DNA of 37,145 bases. Source: UBA287 sp034190325. Its GTDB lineage: Archaea; Thermoplasmatota; UBA186; UBA287. The stretch lies in contig JAXHST010000082.1 of assembly GCA_034190325.1 (NCBI GenBank), forward strand, positions 1 to 37,145, in the 5' to 3' direction. Position numbers and translations under genes: made by a program. Below the pieces are notes generated by a model, which ran no database searches, was not told the DNA's origin, and saw nothing but the letters and a program-made list of their open reading frames with translations. Below, in pieces: positions 6,262 to 14,929 of the stretch (its first letter is position 1; the number at the start of each line of letters is the position of its first letter).

Positions 6262-8655
6262 CTATTTATTACTTTTCAGTTTAAATGGCAGTTCTCTCAG
6301 TCTCATGCCCACTGCCCTAAAGATCGCGTTTGCAACAGCCGGGGCAACTGGTGGCAGAGCAGGCTCGCCTACACCGCCAGGGCTCTCATTGTTCTCCATT
6401 ATGCAGACCTCTATGTGCGGTGAATCTTTGATCCTCAGGATTTTGTAAGAATCAAAATTCTGTAGACCGCTAAAGCTCACCCTCTCCAGGAGGGCAGCGC
6501 TCAAACCCATGAGTATAGCTCCCTCCACCTGTTGCTTGATTATCCCCCTGTTCACCGTCTTTCCACAGTCCATCGCAGCAAACATTCTTTTAACCTCTAT
6601 GTGATCCGTAACAGAGACCTCTGCCACCTCTGCACAATAGCTACCGAATGAGCGATGAAAGGCTATCCCCCGGGCTTTGTTTACATCCTTTCCCCAATCT
6701 GATATCTCAGCCACTTTCCTGAGGACATTCTTTGCTCTCTCATCTTTCAATAGCAAAAGCCTGTATTCTAGGGGATCTCTGTGCAGAGCGTATGCCACCT
6801 CATCTATAAAGCTCTCAATGAAAAATGCGTTGTTGGAGTGCCCCACTGATCTCCATGGACCTGCACGCAGAGGTATGGATACCCTGCCGGTCTTTATCCT
6901 CATGTTTTTTATGTCGTACAGAGTGTCAGATATGCCCGCAACCGCAGCCGGATCCACATCCCTCTCTGTTCCTTCCTCATGCACAGATTGAACAGCAATT
7001 CTGCATTCGATGCCAGGTTCTGTGCTATGTGAATAGGCTTTCATCTCTATCAGCGCTCCGGGCCTGTAAAAATCATAAGCTATGTCCTCCTCTCTTGTCC
7101 ACAGGATCTTTACAGGTTTTCTTATCTTCATTGATATCTCGGCAGCCTCTTTTATGTAATCATTCTTAAGTCTCCTGCCAAAACCTCCGCCAAGGTATGT
7201 TGTGTGCAGCTCCACATCTTTTATCCCTGTTGCTTTACGCACTGTTTCTATGGCATCTGTCTGGGCCTGTGTAGGAGCCCAAACAAAGCATCTATCCTCT
7301 TTTACCCACACAACACAGTTCATTGGCTCCATGGGCGCGTGTGAGAGGTATTGTGTTCTATATCTTGCTTCGAGCAATACTTTCCCCTTTATCTCTCCTC
7401 TTTCCATGTATGTTTCAGAGCTTTCAAGAGCTCTTTCGAGCTCCTTTTCTATTGTTTCTTCATCAATTGCTGAGCCTTTGCTCCATTTCGCTTTAACCTT
7501 ATCTCTGGCCTTCCATACGTTCTCTATGCTATCGCCCAGCAAGGCTATGCCATCACTTATCCTCAACGCACTCTCAGCTTCGTAGGATATAAGCTCCGCA
7601 CCGTATGCTGGGGCTCTTATAACTGTTGCATAGACAGCTTCAGGAATATGAACATCTATGCCAAACATAGCCCTGCCATCTACCTTTTCTTCGAGATCCT
7701 TTCTTTGCAAGTCTCCCGTATAGACCTCTCTGATATCGTACTCTTTTTCTTCTACCCTTTGCTGTGAAGCCAGCTCAGCCAGCCCTCCATAACCCAGGGA
7801 CTTTTTGCCATAGAACACTCTCCCCTGTTCCGTTCTGAGTTTTTCTGCAGAGGTGCTGAAAACGATAGATGCTGCCTTAAGTATTTTCGCTCTTGCTTCA
7901 GCTCCTGCTTTTTTGAGCTCTTCAAACATGTTTCTTATGCTCGTGCTTCCCCCTGTCTCCATAAAGCCAATAGCGGGATCATTATACTCCTCTGTTGCTG
8001 GAGAAGGTTCAAATGAGACAAGCTCCCAGTCTGCATCCATCTCCTCGGCAATTATCTGCGGCAGAGCAGTGGATACACCCTGTCCCATCTCTGATTTGTT
8101 CAGCACAACTATGATGTTTCCATCTTCTCCGAGTTTGACCCATCTGTTCAGGGTGTGCATTTTTCCTCTCCCCTTCTCTTTCTTCTCTCCTTCTGCTTCT
8201 GTGCCTTTTGCTTTCATTGCCCTGAGCTCTGAGGCTCTCTCTATTGCTTTCACTATCCTCTCATAGGTACCGCATCTACACAGGTTGCCATTCATGCCAT
8301 TCTTTATCTCCTCTTCTTTCAGATTCTCCGCAAGAAGCGATATTGCCTGCATTATCTGCCCGCTCTGACAGTAACCGCATTGCGGAACCTGGAGCTCTAT
8401 CCATGCTCTCTTCACAGGGTGGTTTTCGGGTATGCCTTCTATCGTCGTTACCCTCTTACCGATAACCCTGCTTAAAGGAGTTATGCAAGATCTTGTAGCC
8501 TTTCCGTCTATCAGAACAGTACAACAACCGCACTGCCCGATACCACAGCCAAACTTCGTGCCTGTAAGCCTTAGTTTATCCCGCAGAACCCACAACAGCC
8601 TCTCATTTTCGCTTGCTTCTACATCGTATTCTTCTTCATTCACTATAAGCTTCAC
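6262..8655 (-). CDS. Molybdenum hydroxylase, fused small [2Fe-2S] and large subunits (isoquinoline 1-oxidoreductase type)
   Basis: The first about 150 residues are the two-cluster iron-sulfur subunit: CGIGQCGCC for the plant-type [2Fe-2S] cluster, then CGYCQSGQ and CRC for the second. A charged linker (about residues 165-180) leads to an IorB/xanthine-dehydrogenase-like molybdopterin subunit ending with GGVGEPALPP, which holds the catalytic glutamate. There is no FAD domain, as in isoquinoline 1-oxidoreductase relatives that pass electrons to another carrier. The large part, about 620 aa, is shorter than usual IorB (about 700-750 aa). I prefer the GTG at 8655 (VKLIVNEEEYD): a TATA-like tract lies at about 8674-8688, and the longer upstream reading runs into trxB. 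Confidence 0.82.
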   Translation of the reverse strand: MKLIVNEEEYDVEASENERLLWVLRDKLRLTGTKFGCGIGQCGCCTVLIDGKATRSCITPLSRVIGKRVTTIEGIPENHPVKRAWIELQVPQCGYCQSGQIMQAISLLAENLKEEEIKNGMNGNLCRCGTYERIVKAIERASELRAMKAKGTEAEGEKKEKGRGKMHTLNRWVKLGEDGNIIVVLNKSEMGQGVSTALPQIIAEEMDADWELVSFEPSPATEEYNDPAIGFMETGGSTSIRNMFEELKKAGAEARAKILKAASIVFSTSAEKLRTEQGRVFYGKKSLGYGGLAELASQQRVEEKEYDIREVYTGDLQRKDLEEKVDGRAMFGIDVHIPEAVYATVIRAPAYGAELISYEAESALRISDGIALLGDSIENVWKARDKVKAKWSKGSAIDEETIEKELERALESSETYMERGEIKGKVLLEARYRTQYLSHAPMEPMNCVVWVKEDRCFVWAPTQAQTDAIETVRKATGIKDVELHTTYLGGGFGRRLKNDYIKEAAEISMKIRKPVKILWTREEDIAYDFYRPGALIEMKAYSHSTEPGIECRIAVQSVHEEGTERDVDPAAVAGISDTLYDIKNMRIKTGRVSIPLRAGPWRSVGHSNNAFFIESFIDEVAYALHRDPLEYRLLLLKDERAKNVLRKVAEISDWGKDVNKARGIAFHRSFGSYCAEVAEVSVTDHIEVKRMFAAMDCGKTVNRGIIKQQVEGAILMGLSAALLERVSFSGLQNFDSYKILRIKDSPHIEVCIMENNESPGGVGEPALPPVAPAVANAIFRAVGMRLRELPFKLKSNK

Positions 8656-8681
8656 AAAGATTATATGCTGCTTTTTTATTT

Positions 8682-9599
8682 TTATTTCTTTGTGTCCCTC
8701 TCTGCCCAGTATGGGTTCTTGAGATCTACATATGCGCTGTTCGCGGCTATGGCCCCCTGCGCACATGCCACAACAACCTGTTTCATACCCCTGGTTATGT
8801 CCCCGGCAGCGTAAACAAAGGGCATATTGGTTCTCTGCTCCCCGTCAGTTATGACATACCCCAGATCATCGAGCTTTACTCCAAGCATGTGAGCCATCTC
8901 ATTGTTTGGATCTATACCCGCAGATACAAAAACGCCATCACATTCAAGTTCAGTACCATCTGAGAGCAACACTTTTTCTACCCTCTCTCTCCCTTTGATC
9001 TCCTCTACTCTTTTGCCATAAAGCACATTTATGCCTGCGGAAGCTAGCCTCTGTTGCAGCACTTTGTCTGCTCTCAACTCTGCACTTCTGTGTATCACTC
9101 TGACTTTTGCGCCTATGGAGTTCAGGTATAAAGCATCAGAAGCTGCGGTGTTACCCCCTCCAATAACGAGCACTCTCCTGTTTTTGAAAAAGAATCCATC
9201 ACACGTTGCGCAATAGCTGACACCTTTGCCAATGAACTTCTCTTCCCCCTTAACGCTCAGCTTTTTGTGTTTCGCGCCTGTTGCAATTATTATCGCTCTG
9301 CTCTCATATCTCTCGTCCGCTGTTTCTATCAAAAAGCCTTCATTACTCTTTTTTGCGTTTAGCACATCCTTGTTTTCAAGAATCTCGCAGTAGTTCATAC
9401 AGTGTTTTTTCATCTTTTCTATAAGTTCTATGCCTTTTATTGACTCAAAACCAGGATAGTTCTCTATGACAGGTGCTGTGGCTGCCTGTCCACCAGCTAT
9501 AGCACTTTCAAGCACAACAGCAGTAAGCCCGCTTCTTACGGCATAAATGGCTGAAGTTAAACCTGCTGGCCCCGCGCCCATAACCACCAAATCATACAT
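8682..9599 (-). CDS. trxB: Thioredoxin reductase
   Basis: A flavoprotein of 305 aa that reduces thioredoxin with NAD(P)H. The sequence shows the FAD-binding GAGPAGLTSA near the N-terminus, the redox-active CATC (CATCDGFF), the second nucleotide motif GGGNTAASDA and the C-terminal AAGDITRG flavin motif. The ATG at 9599 is preferred over an upstream extension because it starts the family's usual MYDLVVMGAGPAG and has a TATA element (TATATA at about 9622-9627) about 25 nt before it. The molybdenum hydroxylase starts 26 nt downstream on the same strand. Confidence 0.93.
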   Translation of the reverse strand: MYDLVVMGAGPAGLTSAIYAVRSGLTAVVLESAIAGGQAATAPVIENYPGFESIKGIELIEKMKKHCMNYCEILENKDVLNAKKSNEGFLIETADERYESRAIIIATGAKHKKLSVKGEEKFIGKGVSYCATCDGFFFKNRRVLVIGGGNTAASDALYLNSIGAKVRVIHRSAELRADKVLQQRLASAGINVLYGKRVEEIKGRERVEKVLLSDGTELECDGVFVSAGIDPNNEMAHMLGVKLDDLGYVITDGEQRTNMPFVYAAGDITRGMKQVVVACAQGAIAANSAYVDLKNPYWAERDTKK

Positions 9600-9620
9600 A
9601 AAAGAGAATAGAAAATACAG

Positions 9621-9632
9621 TATATATTTATT
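9621..9632 (-). promoter_or_regulatory. TATA element of trxB
   Basis: Read on the minus strand this is AATAAATATATAC. Its centre lies about 25 nt before the trxB ATG at 9599, which would make the transcript leaderless, and no ribosome-binding site precedes the start. Confidence 0.5.
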
Positions 9633-9683
9633 ATCCCACAGCATTCTACTTAGCAGAAAGCTTGGTAACAGTTCAAGAGGATT

Positions 9684-9804
9684 CAAGCGGAAATCCTTAA
9701 AAAGACTTACTTACATTAACCACCAGGCCGCTGTAGCTCAGTTGGTAGAGCCCCCGGCTGTTAACCGGGTGGTCGACGGTTCAAGTCCGTCCGGCGGCGC
9801 TTAA
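9684..9804 (+). repeat. 121-nt contig-end sequence, copy 1 (contains tRNA-Asn)
   Basis: This 121-nt block is identical to 9905-10025 and ends exactly at the N run. A perfect overlap that stops at both edges of a 100-N spacer is the signature of two contigs sharing a terminal overlap that the scaffolder did not merge. It is probably not a biological duplication. Confidence 0.85.
9727..9799 (+). tRNA. tRNA-Asn (anticodon GTT), copy 1
   Basis: The acceptor is GCCGCTG paired with CGGCGGC (one G-U pair), discriminator G. The anticodon stem is CCCGG/CCGGG around CTGTTAA, and the T arm is GACGG-TTCAAGT-CCGTC. A TATA-like CTTAAAAA tract lies about 30 nt upstream. It is identical to the copy after the gap, so the genome may hold only one. 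Confidence 0.93.
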
Positions 9805-9904
9805 NNNNNNNNNNNNNNNNNNNNNNNNNNNNNNNNNNNNNNNNNNNNNNNNNNNNNNNNNNNNNNNNNNNNNNNNNNNNNNNNNNNNNNNNNNNNNNNN
9901 NNNN
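9805..9904. other. Assembly gap, exactly 100 N
   Basis: The run is exactly 100 Ns, a conventional placeholder for unknown gap size. Because its two flanks are identical over 121 nt, the true distance may be negative: the contigs probably overlap and no sequence is missing. Confidence 0.97.
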
Positions 9905-10025
9905 CAAGCGGAAATCCTTAAAAAGACTTACTTACATTAACCACCAGGCCGCTGTAGCTCAGTTGGTAGAGCCCCCGGCTGTTAACCGGGTGGTCGACGG
10001 TTCAAGTCCGTCCGGCGGCGCTTAA
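9905..10025 (+). repeat. 121-nt contig-end sequence, copy 2
   Basis: Exact copy of 9684-9804, beginning at the first base after the N run. It would collapse onto copy 1 if the contigs were merged. Confidence 0.85.
9948..10020 (+). tRNA. tRNA-Asn (anticodon GTT), copy 2, probably an assembly duplicate
   Basis: Base-for-base the same gene as 9727-9799, including about 43 nt of upstream sequence. After it the sequence diverges into an A-rich spacer leading to the DUF192 gene. Counting it as a second gene would probably inflate the tRNA set. Confidence 0.8.
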
Positions 10026-10261
10026 ATAGCAAAAAAACAAAATAACAAAAAAACGGGTAAAATAGTTTAATGCAATTTTGTCATAGAAGGTTTGCCGAGC
10101 GCTGCATAGCCTCCCTTATGAAGAAGAGGATATCGTAGCAATTCTCATATTTGATGTGCTGATGTTCTTTATAGCTTCTAGAATGTTAAAGAGGATCATT
10201 TAGTAAAGGATAAATAAAAAACAAAGATAAAGATAAAAAGAAAGAAGGTAATCCATCAACG

Positions 10262-10702
10262 ATGAAAGCTCTTGTTGTTCTCACTGCTCTCTTGTTCATC
10301 ATACAACCGACATTTGAGCAGGGCAAAGTGTACATATACACAGAGGATAAAAAGATAGAGCTTGATGTAGAACTCGCTATTACACTCAGACAAAGAGCTC
10401 ATGGGCTGATGTACAGGGAGCAGTTGCCAGAGAACAGTGGTATGATTTTTCTCTACGATAGAGAGACAGAAGGATCATTCTGGATGCAAAACACATACAT
10501 ACCTCTATCCATTGCCTTCTTTGATGCGGATGGAAAAATAATCTACATAACAGATATGGAGCCTTTAACAACAGATTCACATGGCCCGGGAAAACCTTTC
10601 AAGGCAGCACTTGAGGTGAACAAGGGGTGGTTTGAGAGAAACAATGTCACAGTTGGTGACAGGATAGAGGTGTTTAAGGGTAATGAAAAGATATTTCCCT
10701 GA
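10262..10702 (+). CDS. DUF192 family secreted protein
   Basis: A 146-aa protein with an N-terminal signal-like hydrophobic stretch (residues about 2-15) and a DUF192 domain over the rest. Conserved landmarks are the AHGLMYREQLPENSGMIF segment and FWMQNTYIPLSIAFFD, followed by GKPFKAALEVNKGW. The family is widespread in exported or membrane-anchored proteins; its biochemical role is not established. The 236-nt spacer upstream is A-rich and holds no gene I can recognise, and the 216 nt downstream are also empty. Confidence 0.82.
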   Translation: MKALVVLTALLFIIQPTFEQGKVYIYTEDKKIELDVELAITLRQRAHGLMYREQLPENSGMIFLYDRETEGSFWMQNTYIPLSIAFFDADGKIIYITDMEPLTTDSHGPGKPFKAALEVNKGWFERNNVTVGDRIEVFKGNEKIFP

Positions 10703-10918
10703 CCTGAGTCTGGGATCTTGAAATGGAGAACGATAATTAGATATATGGAGATATAGCTCTCATTCTACGTTGTTGCTGGATCCATGCCCGTTTTTAGAGC
10801 TTTGCTCATGTATTTTTGGGTTATGTGACCTGTGGCTTAATGCCCCTCTTTATGACGGCATGTAGGTTAGCGGGCGAAAACACATGCATAGCATCACTCC
10901 AGGATCAATCTGCAGCGC

Positions 10919-11317
10919 TCACCCTTCTCTAACCATTATCAGAGCGTCCTCATCCCCATAGTATCTTTCTATCTTTCCTTTCTTTTTAAATCCGAGCTTT
11001 TCATAAAACCTCTGAGCCCCTTCATTACTGACTCTAACCTCAAGCCAAACTCTTTTGCAATCCTTAAAAACCTCATTCATGAGTTTGCTCCCTATGCTCT
11101 TTCTTCTGTTCTCTGGACGCACGGCTATGGAGATTATGTGCCCATTTGCAGGATCGTATACAACGTAGCCGGAGATCTTATCCTCCTCATAAACAAGAAA
11201 GCTATAATAATGCGAAAGGTACATGAGTGTGGAGACGCTGTAAGAGGTTTTTGGAAAGGAATCTCTCTCTATCTCAAGGATCTGCATGAGATCCTTTAGC
11301 TCAAATCTTCGTATCAT
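10919..11317 (-). CDS. rimI: GNAT N-acetyltransferase, RimI/Ard1-like
   Basis: A 132-aa GNAT-fold protein. The acetyl-CoA loop reads RPENRRKSIGSKLM, a slightly changed R-x-x-G-x-G/A motif with Ser in place of the first Gly. It is followed by VWLEVRVSNEGAQRFYEKLGF and IERYYGDEDALIM, the C-terminal signature of RimI-like N-terminal acetyltransferases. The expected role is acetylation of protein N-termini. It lies 57 nt downstream of tenA on the same strand and may share its transcript. Confidence 0.8.
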   Translation of the reverse strand: MIRRFELKDLMQILEIERDSFPKTSYSVSTLMYLSHYYSFLVYEEDKISGYVVYDPANGHIISIAVRPENRRKSIGSKLMNEVFKDCKRVWLEVRVSNEGAQRFYEKLGFKKKGKIERYYGDEDALIMVREG

Positions 11318-11374
11318 ATCCTATGCCCACACTTTTTGTGTTTGAAGCGCTCCTTTTTTTCCTATCTTTAGCAT

Positions 11375-12022
11375 TCATAATATCCACCTCTCAAGGTTGT
11401 ACGCCATATCCCAGAACATGTATTCATACCTGCTAGCTGTGGTGAATATCTCTTTTGCATAGCTGTAGCTCTCTATGGAATCCACAGGTGCTCTGAGATC
11501 CTCTACGAGCTTTTTTGCACCATCATCCAGATAAACGGAAGCCCATGCTCTATAAACTTCGTTTTTGTTGTTTTTCAGCCTTTCTTTGTTCCTCTCAGCA
11601 ATCTCTACATAGCTCCAGAAGCAGGGCAGAAGTGCTGTTAGGCCCTCAATGGGGCTCTTTGTGTAAGCAGTCGATAGAAGAAAGTTCATATAAGCAACAT
11701 TTGTGGGGGCGGGCTCGGCGCTTATTGCATCGTCCATCGATAACCCCATGGCTGAAAGCATCTTTTGATAATTTTCAAGCTCGGTTGTTGCCTCGCTCTG
11801 CGCTAGAGCAAGGGTCCTCTGCATGAGCTTTGCATCACTCTTTGAAGCTATAACACACATGCAGCGCATCAAACCTATAAGATAATTATAATCCTGTAGG
11901 ACATAATAACGAAAATTTTCCTCAGGCAGAGTGCCGTCATACAGCTTCAGGACAAACGGGTGCTCCATTATCCTGACCCATATGTGATCGCAGTCCCTTC
12001 TCAACATCTCCGTTACTCTCAT
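11375..12022 (-). CDS. tenA: TenA-family aminopyrimidine aminohydrolase (thiaminase II)
   Basis: A helical TenA protein of 215 aa. The catalytic cysteine sits in ALLPCFWSY and the C-terminal EYMFWDMAY supplies the conserved glutamate. TenA hydrolyses aminopyrimidine breakdown products of thiamine to HMP for re-use. The gene starts 6 nt after the stop of the ThiD fusion, which phosphorylates HMP, so the pair forms a thiamine-salvage unit. Confidence 0.88.
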   Translation of the reverse strand: MRVTEMLRRDCDHIWVRIMEHPFVLKLYDGTLPEENFRYYVLQDYNYLIGLMRCMCVIASKSDAKLMQRTLALAQSEATTELENYQKMLSAMGLSMDDAISAEPAPTNVAYMNFLLSTAYTKSPIEGLTALLPCFWSYVEIAERNKERLKNNKNEVYRAWASVYLDDGAKKLVEDLRAPVDSIESYSYAKEIFTTASRYEYMFWDMAYNLERWIL

Positions 12023-12028
12023 CTCTAT

Positions 12029-13486
12029 CTACTTTAACCCCTTTATAACAACGTAGTCCCCTTTCTTATATCCTTCTACCGGCATCTCTTCGCTCTCATT
12101 GCTGTACCTCGGATGGCATGTAAGGGTCTGTGTGCATCTAAACTCCCTAAAACCAGCGTTTTTCAGCATATCTGTTGCGCTCTCAACAGATAGCCATCTG
12201 GCGCCCCTGAGGAACTCAACAGGGAAAGGATCAGCCGGTGATCTCTCAGGATCATAACCAGAGATATTTGCCAGATCGTAGAGCATGGCATATGATCCTT
12301 CTTTAGGCAGGATCGAGACAACAATTGCTCCACCCTCTTTAAGAACACGATAAGCCTCCTTAACAGCTCTCGCTGGATCTTCCATGTAGTCCAGAGATGT
12401 GCAGAAGAGCACCATGTCAAAGGTATTATCTTCATAGGGCAATGAATAGGCGCTTCCTGTGTGTGTTGAAACGCCGCGCTCAGACCCCTTCTCTGCCATA
12501 CAGGGGCTTAGCTCAATCCCCTCCTTTATTCCAAGCTTTGACTCAAATAGAGCTGTCCCGGAACCAATAGCGAGCGATCTCTCAGGAATTTTTCCTGTAG
12601 CCTCTTTCAATGCCAGAAGCTCAGATTCAAAGATATTCTGATTCTTTGAAAACCATGAATCATAATCTTCTGGTGCGCTTTCGCTCTCATAGTACAGAGA
12701 GGTAACGTTGTGGTATAAGGGGCCATAACCTTTTCCTATGCCATGGGGTGCAAGCTCTATGGACCTCTGCACATAGCTCTTTGCTGCCCTTACGCTCTCT
12801 TTAATAGCCTTTCCCTTTGCTAATGACGCCGCTATAGCCGCTGAAAAGGTGCATCCTGTTCCATGGGTGTTCTTTGTTTTTACCCTTATGCCTTCTATGG
12901 CTGTAAAATCGTTTCCGTCATACAAGAGATCTGTGCTCTTATCACCTGTAAGATGCCCCCCTTTTATTATCACATTCTTTGCGCCCATCTCATGGATCTT
13001 CATTGCTGCCTCCTTAACACTGCTTTCATCAACCAGTTTTATGCCAGATATTACCTCAGCTTCAGGAACATTTGGTGTTATGACATAGGCCAGAGGCACT
13101 ATTTCCTCAACCATTGCTTTCTCCGCTCCTCTCTTTAAAAGTCTGCCCCCCGTCTTTGCGACCATCACAGGGTCAACGACCAGCTTTTCTATGCCTCTTT
13201 CTCTGATCTTTTTTGCAACGCTTTTTATTATCTCCTCGCTTGAAAGCATTCCTGTTTTTGCTGCTCTTATGTCTATGTCGTCCATTACCACATCAATTTG
13301 CTCCTCAACGGTGTTTGCAGGAATATCGTAGGAACCCCTGACCTCAGTTGTGTTCTCAACAGCAATGCTTGTCACAACACTTGCTCCATAAACGTTGAAG
13401 GCTAAAAAGGTTTTAAGGTCAGCCTGTATGCCGGCTCCGCCACTTGGATCGAATCCAGCTATCGTAAGCGCCTTGCCCTCATACAT
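12029..13486 (-). CDS. thiD: HMP/HMP-phosphate kinase (ThiD) fused to a SAM-dependent methyltransferase
   Basis: Residues 1 to about 262 are a complete ThiD ribokinase-fold kinase, with GFDPSGGAGIQADLKTF (11-27) binding the pyrimidine and THGTGCTFSAAIAASLA (207-223) the anion-hole region. Residues about 272-485 are a class I methyltransferase of the Methyltransf_11 type: a glycine-rich LAIGSGTA segment at about 305-312, SPCM at about 327-330, then SAYSLPYEDNTFDMVLFCTS and VLKEGGAIVVS. In many archaea ThiD is instead fused to ThiN (thiamine phosphate synthase); the methyltransferase here is unusual. A TATA-like GAAATATACC lies about 30 nt before the ATG. Confidence 0.87.
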   Translation of the reverse strand: MYEGKALTIAGFDPSGGAGIQADLKTFLAFNVYGASVVTSIAVENTTEVRGSYDIPANTVEEQIDVVMDDIDIRAAKTGMLSSEEIIKSVAKKIRERGIEKLVVDPVMVAKTGGRLLKRGAEKAMVEEIVPLAYVITPNVPEAEVISGIKLVDESSVKEAAMKIHEMGAKNVIIKGGHLTGDKSTDLLYDGNDFTAIEGIRVKTKNTHGTGCTFSAAIAASLAKGKAIKESVRAAKSYVQRSIELAPHGIGKGYGPLYHNVTSLYYESESAPEDYDSWFSKNQNIFESELLALKEATGKIPERSLAIGSGTALFESKLGIKEGIELSPCMAEKGSERGVSTHTGSAYSLPYEDNTFDMVLFCTSLDYMEDPARAVKEAYRVLKEGGAIVVSILPKEGSYAMLYDLANISGYDPERSPADPFPVEFLRGARWLSVESATDMLKNAGFREFRCTQTLTCHPRYSNESEEMPVEGYKKGDYVVIKGLK

Positions 13487-13521
13487 AAAAATAGATGGGG
13501 ATATTGGTATATTTCTTTTGC

Positions 13522-13602
13522 CTATACATCCCCTGTCATTCTATTGAGCCTGTCCATGCACTTTTCAGAGAGCTTTATGGTCTCTTCTATATTGCTGCTC
13601 AC
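13522..13602 (-). CDS. Possible 26-aa miniprotein with a strong ribosome-binding site
   Basis: A GTG-started ORF of 26 codons in the spacer between asnS and the ThiD fusion. It is preceded by GAGGTGAT four bases before the GTG, an unusually good anti-Shine-Dalgarno match, and by a TATA-like CTATATAGAAC about 45 nt further upstream on the minus strand. The product is an amphipathic, charged helix (IEETIKLSEKCMDRLNRM). I do not recognise a family. It could be a real miniprotein or a leader ORF for the thiamine genes. Confidence 0.4.
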   Translation of the reverse strand: MSSNIEETIKLSEKCMDRLNRMTGDV

Positions 13603-13672
13603 GATATCACCTCAGGGGGGAAAGTAATACCGATCGAGGGAAAAAAGAGTTCTATATAGTTTATAGAGGGAT

Positions 13673-14929
13673 TCAAGGATAGTACCTGTTTATAGTTCTA
13701 GGAAAAGGTATTGTATCCCTTATGTGGTTTAGCTTTGCTATCCACCGCACAAACCTGTCTATACCAAAGCCAAAGCCCGAGTGCGGAACGCTTCCATACC
13801 GTCTCAGATCTATATACCACTCATAATCCTTCTCGTTGAGGTTGAACTCCTTTATGCGTTCAATTAGCTCTTTTTTATCCCATACGCGCTCCCCACCACC
13901 TATGATCTCCCCATAGCCCTCCGGGAAAAGGAGATCATGACATAGCAAAACCTCGGGTTTTTCCGGGTCTGGCCTGTGGTAGAACCCTTTTTTCCTGGGG
14001 AACTCTGTTATAAATACAGGCTTTTTTCTTTTGATGGTCAGAGCATGCTCTTCATCCGCCCCAATCTCTTCCTCTTCTTTTATACCGAGCTCTCTAAGAG
14101 CCTGCTTATAGGTTAAGCGTTCAAATGGTGGCTTTATGCTCTTAAGAAAATCTACATCTCTACCAAGCTCTATCAGCTCGCTCTCGCATGAATCTACAAC
14201 ACTACCTATAGTGCTTTCTACCATGCGCTCTTCGAAGCGCATCATTTCCTCATTGTTTACCCATGCAGCCTCAGCCTCACAGTGCCAGAACTCTGTGAGA
14301 TGCCTGGGCGTTCTTGACTTCTCAGCACGGAAGCTCGGGGCTATGGTGTATACCTGCTCTAAAGAGTATATCAATGCCTCGAGGTAAAACTGTGAGCTCT
14401 GCGTCAGATATGCCTTTTTTCCAAAGTAGTTGAGCTCAAACATCGCAGAACCTCCTTCAACCATTGATGTGACTATCATGGGGCACTGTGTCTCATAGTA
14501 TCCTTCTTCATTAAAAAAGTCTCTTAGCGCATTGAAAGTAGCTGACCTTATCTTGAATATGTTGCTGTACCTTCTAGCCCTTATAGATGTGTGCCTTATA
14601 TCCAGAAGATATTCCTCACTGTAGTCCTCCTGTATGGGAAATTTTTCCGCAAGGGATATTATTTCAAAGGTCTCTGATTCTAGCTCCAATCCGCCTGGCG
14701 CTCTTTCATCCACCTTAATCCTGCCCTTTATCACCACAGAGCTCTCAAGCAAGGCTTCAGAGGCATTTTTAAATGCTTCTCCCTTTTCTTTTTTAACAGT
14801 TACCTGTATTGTGCCTGTAGAATCCCTCACAACTGCAAAAACTATGCCACCACTGCTCCTTATCCTGTATACCCAGCCCCTTATCTCAGCAAATTCTGGC
14901 TTCTGCGAAAACAACTCCTTTATTCTCAT
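13673..14929 (-). CDS. asnS: Asparaginyl-tRNA synthetase
   Basis: A class IIb synthetase of 418 aa. An N-terminal OB-fold anticodon-binding domain (residues about 1-100) is followed by the catalytic core: ETQCPMIV and EGGSAMFELNYFG, motif 2 FRAEKSRTPRHLTEFWHCEAE, and motif 3 FGFGIDRFVRW followed by IRDTIPFPR. The EGGSAMF and FWHCEAE forms fit AsnRS better than AspRS. It is on the opposite strand to tRNA-Asn, which lies about 4 kb away. Confidence 0.88.
   Translation of the reverse strand: MRIKELFSQKPEFAEIRGWVYRIRSSGGIVFAVVRDSTGTIQVTVKKEKGEAFKNASEALLESSVVIKGRIKVDERAPGGLELESETFEIISLAEKFPIQEDYSEEYLLDIRHTSIRARRYSNIFKIRSATFNALRDFFNEEGYYETQCPMIVTSMVEGGSAMFELNYFGKKAYLTQSSQFYLEALIYSLEQVYTIAPSFRAEKSRTPRHLTEFWHCEAEAAWVNNEEMMRFEERMVESTIGSVVDSCESELIELGRDVDFLKSIKPPFERLTYKQALRELGIKEEEEIGADEEHALTIKRKKPVFITEFPRKKGFYHRPDPEKPEVLLCHDLLFPEGYGEIIGGGERVWDKKELIERIKEFNLNEKDYEWYIDLRRYGSVPHSGFGFGIDRFVRWIAKLNHIRDTIPFPRTINRYYP

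Noticed and set aside
8656..8766. N-terminal extension of the molybdenum hydroxylase ORF
   Set aside because: It overlaps the 3' end of trxB and lacks family similarity; the GTG at 8655 starts the conserved domain and has a TATA-like tract upstream.
9547..9804. A plus-strand ORF ending in VAQLVEPPAVNRVVDGSSPSGGA
   Set aside because: This is the well-known translation of a tRNA gene (tRNA-Asn), and it overlaps trxB on the other strand.
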